Of a stretch of DNA of 64,000 nt, positions 53,910 through 64,000 are shown one piece after another. Positions within the stretch are counted from its first letter, which is position 1. Each line of letters begins with the position of its first letter. The DNA is from Isoetes taiwanensis. Its lineage: Eukaryota; Streptophyta; Lycopodiopsida; Isoetales; Isoetaceae. The DNA is taken from contig JAJEKV010000062.1 in NCBI GenBank assembly GCA_021234155.1, forward strand, positions 6,604,432 through 6,668,431. Reading direction: 5' to 3'. The position numbers and the translations under genes were made by a program. Below the pieces are notes generated by a model. It saw nothing but the letters and a program-made list of their open reading frames with translations, did no database searches and was not told the origin of the DNA.

Positions 53910-56034
53910 TGTGGAGCGGTCAACACAACAGAAATTTTGATTTTTGAGTGAAACAGTGTGAAAAGAAGCTGCAATGAAGACGTATGGGCTCAAAATCGAC
54001 CAAAGTGCATAGTTACAAGGTTATTTTGAAGATTGTGATGCTTATATTATTGAAGACCATTAGAAATTCGAATTTTAGTGGTAAGGAGAAAGCACAAAGC
54101 AGTTTGATTGGAGGAGACCATATTTTTGGATTGATGAGGTGTCAAAATCTTGGAGCTAAAGGAAGTTTTCCACATGGAGGGCAAAGATTGTATTTTTAAA
54201 GGTCCAGATTTTATTGGAATTGTATAAGAGAAATTCAACGTGAATGAAAAAACTACCTTTTTGTGCCTATTCAGGTGCTCTCTCGGCCGCTTGCTTGAGC
54301 ATCCGGTATGACTCTGGTCCATCATTGCTTGTGCATGATGCCTTCTTTTTATTGATTATTATGAGTGTTAATTTGTGTGAAAGTGAATGATTCGCTTTAT
54401 GTTTGTTGAAATCCAAGTAAAATTCTCGTCTGCTTTTTCGAAACTGGGTTTCTAACAAGGATTACCTTGAGAGAAATCCCCACAGATCCCGTGGTAAACA
54501 AAATGATTGCAATATACCTGCTGAGTATGTCGTATTTAGGCCTGCCTAGTCATTTGCCCCAAGTAGAGCCGCCTTTGCATCTTTCCCTAATCGTGATTGA
54601 ATCGAGTTGCCCTCAGTATATATGAGAAGCATCATCTGCTTGTAAATCGAGATAGATTAAGAGTAAACTAAAAGCAAAACCTAGAATCTAGGATTATCAA
54701 ATCAGCCTCAGGCTGTTTAGGAAACCGGCCCCCTGTTAGGGCTATAGGAGAAATATTAAGAGTTAAGATATAAGGCAAAAATCGATCTGAAGCCCGCATC
54801 CCTAAATGGATTCCGCTTTTGTTGCCCGGAGCCAAGGTATGAATTCTAGTGTTTTGAAGCTATAGTCCTGTTAAATCGTGCTCCAAACCGTGGGCAATCC
54901 AGCTAACGCCAGATTTACTCAAAGCTACAGTTGCCATAGCCAAAACCAATAAAAGTTTCGCAGCCCATAAAACTGCATCGTTATCCGCTTCAAACCCTTT
55001 GATTTATGTGCTATCCGGGCTTTTTCGGGCTCTTCCCTTTGCTAGATCCTACCTTTTCCTTCTTCCACCTTCCGATACCCTAACAGCCGTCGTTCTTACC
55101 TTTCGCTCCACCATGCCAGCTACATGCTTGCGATGAGTCGGAGAGCGATTCCAGAGAAGAGTCGGAATTGTGCATGGTCGCCCCTTTGAAGCGTGTTTTT
55201 GCCCCTAAATCAATTTTTTATGAGAAAACTAACTACACGTTAACCTAACAGCTTTTTTTCCAACAATTTCAGAAGTCCTATTAATAAGTTAAACTTTTTG
55301 ATTTCCTATTAAGTTTGCCCAATTACATAAAAAGAAAAAGATAAAAAATTAAAATAACAAGGAGAACATTACTCTAAGACCATGTGATGCTAAGACAAAT
55401 CAAGGATAATAAATATTACTTAGTTTGCACTCACATAATAATTAATGCAAGGAGTAAAAGGTGTTTTTGGCTAGGCTTAAGGGGTATAAACGGAAGCTAT
55501 GAGCCTAGTTGTGGTGGTGTTGGCGTAAGTAATTAACGGAATTATATTTTTTTGGTTGGCATTCAGATATTATTTTGTCATCCATTGCCTAAGAACTCTG
55601 TCGGGCTTGGGGTAGGTTGACCCGCCAACATTTAGTGGGGGGGTGAGGTGGGCAATCCTAGGAGACATGTGTTATTGGAGATCTAATGGTGGAGATTGCT
55701 TAAAGATGAATGGAGGAGATTTGATGTGTAAGTTTAAGAGGAGAAAACGTCTCCTCATTCTCTCTCTCTCTCACTCTTGCTCTTGGAAGATATCATCCAT
55801 TTTTGTATAGAGTGTTCCATGGAAGAAATAAATAATGAAGAGGAGGATGAACCTCCAGATTATCTAGATTATGATTTGGTTGTGCAATTGAGGTGTCTTT
55901 GATCCTCTTGTTCCATTCTTCAAATTCTTCTCTTCAATTCTCTAGTGTCTTGCTTTGTGAGTCATCGATAGCCTAAGAACTGATGCATATATTTAAACTG
56001 GGGTTTGGGGTTTGGTCCATTCAGTTGGATTACA
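53910..56034 (+). mobile_element. 5' LTR of a Ty3/gypsy element
   Basis: Starts TGTGGAGCGGTCAACAC, matching TGTGGGCGGTCAACAC at 62124. The two regions match across the 1.88 kb that the window allows. The right end is set at ATTACA just before the primer-binding site. The LTR contains a CT microsatellite (about 55759-55785) near a likely leader. No reading frame is shared intact by both copies. Size (2.1 kb) and position fit an Athila/Tat-like element. Confidence 0.85.
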
Positions 56035-56038
56035 TAAG

Positions 56039-56058
56039 TGGGGGGCATTGCGAGAAAT
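56039..56058 (+). other. degenerate primer-binding site
   Basis: TGGGGGGCATTGCGAGAAAT lies four bases after the LTR end. It resembles the TGGCGCCGTTGCC type used by Athila-like elements, which pair with tRNA-Asp, with several mismatches. Confidence 0.5.
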
Positions 56059-56213
56059 TAACTAAAGGGTAATCGTGTTGACGAATAATAGTACAACTTT
56101 TGAATTTTTTGTTATATTTTCGAAAAAAAAAAAAAAAAAAAAAAGAGAATAAAAATAAATAAAATAAAATAAAATTTATTAAATTTTTGTTGGATGTATA
56201 ATGGCTTGCAGGA

Positions 56214-57860
56214 ATGGAAAATTGGCCACATTTACCCATCACTAAGCACAAAGTACTTATTTTAAATAATCCTCGTAAGAGAATTCAACCTAATAGTGGT
56301 TGGGGAGACGGTGGACCATGGGAGGAACCACGACCAATTCCTGGATGGTTGGGAACCGAAGAATTTGTAAGAAGACTTAGGCAATCTTCATTTGAAGAAT
56401 TTGTAAGCCAAGAGGGGGCATCCACCTCTACGTAATTAAAAAAAGTTATTTGTTCCAGTAATTAAAGTTTTTGCATGAATTGGGGCCTGGATGCTGAAAG
56501 GAGAAAGAAGAGCATCGAGAAGCAAGAGGCTGAACGTAGTGCTAGACTAGAGTTTAGGGAACAAAAAAGAAGGGAATTAAAAGAGCAAGTCTTGGAAGAA
56601 GAAAGACTGTTAGTAGAGCAAGGGTTTAGTAGCAAGAGGCACCATACCCTCTAGCCCTGGGGAAAGTAGTGAAGAGGAAACCAGTTATTTAACTCCTTCT
56701 AATACTTCGATTCTTAATCCCATGGCAACTAAAACTTCTAAAATGAAATACCCAACCTTTTCACCTTTAAAAGGGGGGGAGGCTGATTCTCACATTCAAT
56801 CATTTCTGACTATTAGTGAGGCCAATCAAGAAGATGGTAATGCTGAAAGACTTAGGCTGTTTGGAGCAACCTTAGAGGATGGGGCAATGGAATGGTATAG
56901 AACCTCTAGGAGTATTACCCCTTTTTTGACTTGGGATGACCTTAGAAAAGCATTTTTAAAGGCCTTTAGGCCTATTGGCCTTCAAGAAAGAATAAATGAT
57001 GAGCTAACATATTTACGCTTGTCGCCTAATGAAAGTGCAGAGCTATAAAAACGAGGTTTAGACGGTTGGTAGCCAAAAGAGAGCCCACCCCTACAGCTTG
57101 AGGATCAAGTAAGATACTTTACAAATGGGTTACCACCGGATTTGGCTTTTTTCACTAAGGGTCAAACCCAGCCAGATTTAGAAAGTGCCATCAAGATTGC
57201 GCCTAGCGGGAACAAGCCAAGCTAACTATGGCCCGCCATTATAATCCCGGGTTGATTATGCCTTCGTGTTGGGTGGGTAGCCCTCAAGAACCCCTCTAGA
57301 ACCCCTTTAGCAAGCCCTCACTTGGGAATGTTGGGTGTCACGCCTAGTGACTTGGGTACCATAGATTATAGTAGGCTAGCCACATTAGGGAGTGGTGCCC
57401 CCAATAACAAAGCCAACCATAGAGGAAGGGGTTGATAAAAAGTTAGAAAAGGTGGTAGAGACTCTTACTAATAAAATGAACGAGATGCAATTGAATTGGG
57501 TAAGAGGTGTGAGTAATAAGCCACAAGTAAACAATGAGAGGACTAACATGTGGTGTGTGAAATGCAAGGGTTATGGCCATTTACCATCTCGAAAGTGTCC
57601 TACTCCCGCAAACATACCAATTCCTTGTAAAAGTGTGGTAAAACTAATCACCCTACGTAAAGATGCTATTTTTGGAGAATGGAAGCTAACCCTAATACCC
57701 CTACCCCTACTTATCAAGCACAACCCTTTTATCCTGCAGAACTTATGCTACCAACGTGGAGGAAAGGCAAAATCGCCCTAGAGTTATGAAGAGGCCTCCA
57801 CCACAATGTTATAGATGTGAGAGATAGGTCATATAGCACCTCATTGTCCTAATCCTATGA
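56214..57860 (+). pseudogene. gag polyprotein, broken
   Basis: The first block (56214-56435) is proline- and tryptophan-rich. A Glu/Arg/Lys coiled-coil segment follows (about 56490-56650). The capsid core starts at 56722: MKYPTFSPLKGGEADSHI, LFGATLEDGAMEWYR, FLTWDDLRKAFLKAFRPIG, as in Retrotrans_gag domains. A stop at 57046-57048 and a frameshift precede VRYFTNGLPPDLAFFTKG. Two CCHC-type knuckles close the region: CVKCKGYGHLPSRKC and a frameshifted CYRC...GHIAPHC. Gag would form the particle and bind element RNA. The breaks make this copy non-functional, or reflect sequence errors. Confidence 0.8.
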
Positions 57861-58039
57861 GACAAGTTGGATATCAACCCATATCTGCGGGATCTCGCCA
57901 AACCCAAGGCCTACATAGCCAAGAAAAATTGTCCTCACAAATTAAAGGCAAGAGGGGAACCATCTTCTAATAATAAGGGAAAGGAAGTGGTGGTAGATAG
58001 TCGAAGTTGTGTATGTGGACTAGTTAATATCCCGAAGTT

Positions 58040-58760
58040 ATGTTGTGGAGACTCGTGGGGCAAGAAGACTCGAGAGAAGAAGAAAATGAAGCACATGTGA
58101 TAAATGAAGGGGATAGTGAAGTTAGTGAGGTTGATGAAGGGGAACCCGAAGCGTTGTTTGAAGATATTGACCAACTCCCCCATCCAATGGAAGTTAAAGA
58201 AATTTTAAATGATTTCGAGTCTAATAAAGAAAATACGGATAAGGGTAAACGTGAAGAAGTACACTAGAGTTTTGAATTTAAAGGAAGAACAACCCTATGA
58301 TATTTTGAAGGATTTGGAAAATAAAAGTCCTTCCTTAACATTCAAACAATTATTGCAAATCGCCCTAGTTGTCGAAAGGTGGTCTTGGCCGCATTAAAAG
58401 TCATAAAGAAGTAGTTGTCAATTCGCATGGCCTATAATTGCAGATATGAGTTCACCTTGTCCGGATGTGGAAATAAGTGGGCGAAAGTGATATGAAATTG
58501 CACTATTGATGGGGCTCGGGCGTGAACATTATGCCCGAGAGTATGTGGAGGAAACTAGATTTGCCGAGCCTATGCCCTGTAAGTTTTATAGTGAGGATGG
58601 TTGATCAACGAAAAGGTAACACCTTTGGGATTAGTTCTTGGGATTAAAACCTTAATTGCTGGTGTGACTTTCTTTGTGGATTATGTCATTTTAAAGATGC
58701 CAAATAGTGCATGCACTTATCCATTGTTGTTAGGAAGGCCATGGTTAATGCAAGCATCAG
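58040..58760 (+). pseudogene. linker and aspartic protease remnant
   Basis: An acidic linker (VSEVDEGEPEALFEDIDQLP) is followed, after frame shifts, by the protease-like segment VNIMPESMWRKLDLPSLCPV, VTFFVDYVILKMP and CTYPLLLGRPWLMQAS. The LLGRPWL end is typical of retrotransposon proteases. The catalytic D-[ST]-G is not preserved in the expected place. A later acidic stretch (58831-59082) is rich in Asp and Asn. Confidence 0.65.
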
Positions 58761-59253
58761 CCTAAACATGATTGGTCTACGTGCTATTTGCAAATTGGAG
58801 ATGGGAATAATTTAATCAAGATAAGGGTCCATGTTCAACGGTAATAAGGATGACAATGATAGTGATACTAGTTCCTCAATTGAAGATATGCATGTTGATA
58901 ATAATGATGATGATGTAGATAGTAACGAAAATAATAATGAAATAGAAGTAGACCAAGTTTATGTAGAGCAAGAGGGTTATGAAAAACTAACAATGAGGGA
59001 TGATACTTCAATCGTGGGCTTTAGAGGAATGGATGAATGGTGTAAATGTTTTTTTTGCTGTAAATGTGGAAGAAGTAAATGAAACTATAAAGGAAGAAGA
59101 AGAGGAGAGATATCCCCGAGTACTTCTCAAAATTTGAGGAGGGAGAACCCAAGTTAAAAGAAACCCCTCCCATTGTGCATCCAAGGAAGTCCAACAAATG
59201 CTAACCCGTCCCCACTTATGATGAGTTGAATTTAGGTACCGGGAGAACCCAAG

Positions 59254-61235
59254 ATGGTGCGATTGGGAAAACTTAATCTTGGTGAAGAACATAAAGAATA
59301 TAAGGATCTCCTCATGGAGTTTAAGGATGTCTTTGCATGGACGATGAGGATCTCAAGGGTATATCACCCGAAGTTAAGTGTGCATAGAATTGTACTTGAG
59401 GCTAACACAAAAGCTATAAGGCAACGACCCTACTGAGGATGAACCCTCATTACTCAAAGGTGGTAAGGGAAGAGCTGGATAATTTAATTAAAGCTAAGTT
59501 TATTGAACCAGTGGAAACTAGTGAGTGGTTGTCCCCAATAGTTATAGTTCCAAAGAAGTCTAAAAAATTAAGGGTGTGTGTGGACTATAGAAAATTAAAT
59601 GTCGCCACCATTAAGGATGGGTTTCTGTTCCTTTCAATCGATAACGTTATTGATTCGGTTGCTGGCCATGAGTACTATTCTTTTCTTGACGGGTTCAGTG
59701 GGTACAACCAGGTGAGTATTGCCAAGGAAGATAGGGAAAAAACCACATTTGTCACGGAATGGGGGTGCTACATGTATAAGGTCATGCCATTCGGGTTGTG
59801 TAATGCCCCTGCCACTTTCCAAAGGGTAGTTACGGGTGCATTTAAAGATTATCTAAGAGACTTTATGGAAGTGTTTCTTGATGATTTCTGTGTTTTTAGT
59901 ACCAGGCAAGAACATCGGGAGAAACTCAGATTATGCTTTATGAAATGTCGAGAATATGTTCCAGAATGGTATGTTGATGTGGCCGAATTCCTTTCCACTG
60001 GTGAATTTCCAGATGATATGAGAGCCATAGAAAGGAAAAGATTAATTCAAAAATGTAAACCTTTCACTTTGCTGGCCGGAACCTTGTATAGGGTAGGTAA
60101 AGATGATATCCTGCGTAGATGCATATTCCCTCATGAAGTGCAAAAGGTCATTAGAGCTTGCCATGATTCCCCTGCTGGAGGTCATTTTGCTGCAGATGTC
60201 ACTGCTAAGAAAGTGTTAAATGCTGGTTATTGGTGGCCTAGTTTGTACCATGATGTAACAATCCAGGTAAAACATTGTGACCTTTGCCAAAGATTGGGTC
60301 GGCCTACTAGACGAGATTCTATGCCTCTGAACCCGATAGTTCCCATATTACCTTTTGAAAAATGGGGGATAGATTTTGTAGGTCCCATTAATCCTCCTTC
60401 AGCTCAAACCCGTTGTGAGTATATATTGGTGTGCACGGATTATGTTACCAAATGGGTTGAGGCAAAAGCATTGAGAAATGCTAATGCAGCTAGTGTAGCA
60501 ACTTTCTTATATGAAAACATCATTACTAGGTTTGGGTGTCCCTTAGAGTTGGTTAGTGATAGAGGTTCACACTTTATCAATGATGTGGTCGCTACCTTGA
60601 CTGAACGCTACGCCATAGCCCATAGAAAGAGTACACCCTATCATCCCCAAGCCAATGGCCAAGTTGAAAGAACCAATAAAACTCTATGTAATATAATGAC
60701 GAAGATTTGTAACGCTAATAGGACTGATTGGGATAAGAGATTGTTAGATGCATTATGGGCCTATAGAATAGCTTACAAAGTTACCACGAAATCTACTCCC
60801 TTCATGTTAGTGTATGGCCAAGAGGCCATCTTACCTATTGAAATAGAAATTCCATCATTACGAAAGTGGTCAGAAGGGAAAAGCTTGATGAAGATGGTAG
60901 TCTTAAGGCACGCTTTGCAAGAATTAGAGAAGCTAGATGAAGCACGTCTTCATGCATACATGGCTAGAGAAGCACTCCAAAGGCAACGTAAAACATGGTA
61001 TGATGCTCATAATAAAATAAAAAATTTGTGGAAAATGATTTGGTATTGTTATATGATTCAAAACATTGGAAGAAACCTGGAAAGTTGAGAATGAGATGGG
61101 CAGGACCATATGTAGTCCTTAAAATTTTTCCTAACGGTTCTGTGTCATTGCAAGATTTACAGGGGAATGAGCTCCCAACGCGAATTAATGGTGCCCGCTT
61201 TTAAGCCATATTATATGCACCAAGGACTTTCAAGA
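59254..61235 (+). CDS. RT-integrase fusion with the RNase H region deleted
   Basis: Upstream, 59254-59436 encodes the start of RT (YKDLLMEFKDVFAW) to a TGA. The main frame (59439-61088, 549 codons) continues with KKLRVCVDYRKLN, YSFLDGFSGYNQVSI, KVMPFGLCNAPATFQR and the active site VFLDDFCVFS. At about residue 172 RT stops (CFMKCREY) and integrase-side sequence follows at once (VPEWYVDVAEFL). The RT thumb and RNase H are missing, yet the frame is kept. Integrase has the zinc motif (CHDSPAGGHF, CDLCQR), GIDFVGPI, SDRGSHF and NGQVERTN, so D-D-E is intact. A frameshift at about 61080 leads to LRMRWAGPYVVLKIF, the GPY module. Such a copy could integrate only with help from a complete relative. Confidence 0.85.
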
Positions 61236-61276
61236 AACTTCCAGATGCAATGTAATTCATCGAGAGCGATGAATAC

Positions 61277-61293
61277 AAGTAAGGGGGGATAAT
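61277..61293 (+). other. upstream polypurine tract-like sequence
   Basis: AAGTAAGGGGGGATAAT is a near copy of the tract next to the 3' LTR at 62110, and both are preceded by GA-GAATAC. It lies at the end of the coding region, 0.83 kb before the LTR. Confidence 0.6.
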
Positions 61294-61376
61294 AGCATAA
61301 TAAGGAAAAAATTATTAAAAAAGTAAAAAAAATAAATAAAATTAAAGAATTTGATTTTTCTTATTATTCATCTGCT

Positions 61377-61785
61377 TGCTCTCCGTATTACTCAAATTCA
61401 TCTCATTTTTCATTCTTACACCTCATTCAATCCATAAAGACTGCCAAATCAACTTCGCATCCAGGCAGCAATTTGTTACTAACTTTTATGTTTCCATGAT
61501 AGGTTCACCTGCTTGTCTCCATTTTTAGTCAATTCATTTCACATTACACTCATCCACTCCATGTCAATCCATTAAAGTCTGCCATGTAAGCTTTACCATC
61601 AGGCAGCAATGTTTTTACTAATTTTTTGTTTCCATGGCAGGTTCACCTGGTTGTTCTTCGTAATTAGTCAAACCATACGCCTTTCATTCATCCATATCAT
61701 TCAAATCATAAAGTGCTGCAATCAGCTTCACCATATTAGCAGCCATATGTTCTACTAACGTTATTTTTCGCTGCAGGAGCATCAT
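61377..61785. repeat. about 138-bp tandem repeat, three copies, between integrase and 3' LTR
   Basis: CAGGCAGCAAT followed by TTACTAA and GTTTCCATG-AGGTTCACC occurs at 61461 and 61599, with a third, weaker copy at 61738. Each is preceded by TCATTCA, TCCAT and AAAG-CTGCCA words. Tandem repeats in this position are common in Athila/Tat-like elements. Confidence 0.75.
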
Positions 61786-62109
61786 TTTTTCCATCATTTC
61801 ATGTTCATCTGTTTTTAGTTGGCTTACCAACCATGACCATTGTTTTCTTTACCATTGTTTTTCCATTTCCCGTATTGCTGGCCATTGTCTCCATTCCAGC
61901 AAGTTCACAATAGGCACGAAATAGGATGAGGTTGATATAGTGACATCATTATTACCAGGGTTTTTCCTCGAACACCCGAAAGGGCGAGGTTTTTTAATCC
62001 CGGTTAATAATGGTGTTGCTACCTTGCTAAGAGAAATGAGAAGTTCTAGTCCAATCTTTTATCATACTGAGCAGATTTTTGAAAGCAAGTTCGTCGAGAC
62101 GTCGAATAC

Positions 62110-62123
62110 AAGTAAGGGGATAA
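62110..62123 (+). other. polypurine tract
   Basis: AAGTAAGGGGATAA directly precedes the TGTGGG start of the 3' LTR. This is the expected plus-strand primer. Confidence 0.75.
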
Positions 62124-64000
62124 TGTGGGCGGTCAACACAAATGAAATTTTGATTTTTGAGTGAAACAGTGTGAAAAGAAGCTGCAATGAAGACGTATGG
62201 GCTCAAAATCGACCAAAGTGCATAGTTACAAGGTTATTTTGAAGATTGTGATGCTTATATTATTGAAGACCATTAGAAATTCGAATTTTAGTGGTAAGGA
62301 GAAAGCACAAAGCAGTTTGATTGGAGGAGACCATATTTTTGGATTGATGAGGTGTCAAAATCTTGGAGCTAAAGGAAGTTTTCCACATGGAGGGCAAAGA
62401 TTGTATTTTTTAAAGGTCCAGATTTTATTGGAATTGTATAAGAGAAATTCAACGTGAATGAAAAAACTACCTTTTTTGTGCCTGTTCGTGTGCTCTCTGC
62501 TGCTTGCTTGAGCATCTGGTATGACTCTGGTCCATCATTGCTTGTGCATGATGCCTTCTTTTATTGATTATTATGAGTGTTAATTTGTGTGAAAGTGAAT
62601 GATTCCTGTTTATGTTTGTTGAAATCCAAGTAAAATTCTGTCTGTTTCTTTCTGGAAACCAGTTTCTAACAAGGATTACCTTGAGAGAAATCCCTGTAGA
62701 TCCTGTGTAAACAAAATGATTGCAATATACCTGCTGAGTATGTCAGCATTTTGCCTGCCTGTCTAGTCATTAAATTTAAGTAGAGCCGTCTTGCATCTTT
62801 CCCTAATCGTATCAGAATCAGAGTTGCCTGTGCTATATGAGAAGCATCATCTGCTTGTAGAGGTCTGAGATAGATTAAGAGTAAACTAAAAGCAAAAAAC
62901 CTAGAATCTAGGATTATCAAATCAGCCTGTGCTGTTTAGAAATCCGTCCCTGTTAGGCTATAGGAGAAATATTAAGAGCAAGATATAAGGCAAAAAATCG
63001 ATCTGAAGCCAGTACCCTAAGCCAGTTCCGTTTTGTTGCCTGGAGCCAAGGTATGAATTCTAGTGTTTTGAAGCTATAGTCTGTTAAATCGTGCTCCAAA
63101 CCGTGGGCAATCCCTCCGGCTAACGTTGATTTACTCAAAAGCTACAGTTGCCATAGCCAAAACCAGTAAAAAGTTTCGCAGCCATACCCTGAATCTGCAT
63201 CGCCATCTGCTTCAAACCCTTTGATTTATGTGCTATCCGCTTCTTTCTGCCCTTCCCCTTTGCTAGATCCTACCTTTTCCTTCTTCCACCTTCCGATACC
63301 CTAACAGCCGTCGTTCTTACCTTCGTTCCACCATGCCATAGCTACATGCTTGCAGAAGGAGTCGGAGCGATTCCAGAGAAGAGTCGGAATTGTGCATGGC
63401 CGCTGCCCCTTTGAAGCAGGTTTTTGCCCTAAATCAATTTTTATGAGAAAACTAACTACACGTTAACCTAACAGTTTTTTCCAACAATTTCGTAAGTCCT
63501 ATTAATAAGTTAAACTTTTTGATTTCCCTATTAAGTTTGCCCAATTACATAAAAGAAAAAGATAAAAATTAAAATAACAAGGAGAACATTACTCTAAGAC
63601 CATGTGATGCTAAGACAAATCAAGGATAATAAATATTACGAGTTTGCACTCACATAATAATTAATGCAAGGAGTAAAAGGAAGCGGTGCGGCTAGGCTTA
63701 AGGGGTATAACGGAAGCTATGAGCCTAGTTGTGGTGGTGTTGGCGTAAGTAATTAACGGAATTATATTTTTTGCTGGCATTCGTATTATTATTTTGTCAT
63801 CCATTGCCTAAGAACTCTGTCGGGCTTGGGGTAGGTTGACCCGGCCAACATTTAGTGGGGGTGAGGTGGCGCAATCCTAGGAGACATGTAAGTTATTGGA
63901 GATCTAATGGTGGAGATTGCTTAAAGATGAATGGAGGAGATTTGATGTGTAAGTTTAAGAGGAGGGGTACGTCTCCTCATTCTCTCTCTCTCACTCTTGC
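62124..64000 (+). mobile_element. 3' LTR of the Ty3/gypsy element (cut by the window end)
   Basis: Matches 53910 to about 55788 along its whole length. By comparison with the 5' LTR about 245 bp remain outside the window. Differences are mostly short substitutions grouped at CTG/CAG or GC-rich words, plus homopolymer lengths. Confidence 0.88.

Noticed and set aside
53910-64000. Complete, potentially active LTR retrotransposon
   Set aside because: gag and protease are frameshifted, RNase H is deleted and the primer-binding site is degenerate.

Overview
This window is nuclear DNA of a land plant, and almost all of it is transposon-derived. The evidence is GT-AG introns, plant-type LTR retrotransposons, plant L1-type LINEs, a CACTA-type transposon end and large non-coding repeat blocks. 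The degenerate chromovirus at 24-27 kb has reverse transcriptase (RT) and integrase (IN) wording that recalls the Tcn1-like chromoviruses known mainly from mosses, lycophytes and ferns. A fern or other non-flowering plant is therefore my best guess, held loosely. No bacterial, organellar or CRISPR locus is visible.

Layout. 0-4.4 kb: short tandem duplications, remains of a LysM-domain gene and a duplicated exon-like block. 5.0-7.6 kb: a broken gene on + that looks like the transposase of a DNA transposon I cannot assign to a named superfamily, preceded by four 52-bp repeats. 10.3-11.6 kb: the best host gene, three exons on -, with a BAH-like region. 12-20 kb: a mosaic of a 0.95-kb inverted repeat carrying a CACTA-type end, an isolated Ty3/gypsy RT fragment, and an inverted copy of the macro-repeat seen at 45-47 kb. 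20-24 kb: a nearly complete LINE on - (ORF1 tail, ORF2). 24-27.8 kb: a decayed chromovirus with a probable 3' LTR that holds a perfect four-unit heat-shock element, a CCAAT box and a TATA box. 28.9-29.3 kb: a fold-back MITE. 32.9-33.5 kb: a second LINE tail. 34.9-36.3 kb: a pseudogene on - with HUH (HLHLR) and YxxK (YCLK) motifs of a Rep-type endonuclease and no helicase, which suggests a Replitron-like element. 38.25-53.9 kb: two tandem copies of an 8.1-kb macro-repeat, each with a T-rich degenerate repeat, two blocks of a 19-bp minisatellite, and a stub of the RT fragment from 14 kb. 53.9-64 kb: a Ty3/gypsy element (non-chromovirus, Athila/Tat-like) inserted in the second macro-repeat copy. 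It has 2.1-kb LTRs (the 3' LTR is cut by the window end), gag, protease remains, and an open 549-codon frame in which RT is fused to integrase after loss of RNase H.

How the parts fit. Nothing here forms an operon or pathway; the organisation is nested insertion and duplication. The macro-repeat is older than the LTR element that interrupts it and has also supplied an inverted copy at 14.6-17.2 kb. Almost every coding region is broken. The exceptions are the LINE ORF1/endonuclease part, the RT-IN fusion and perhaps the BAH-like gene. Copy-to-copy differences cluster in small GC-rich indels, so some frame breaks may be sequencing or assembly errors.
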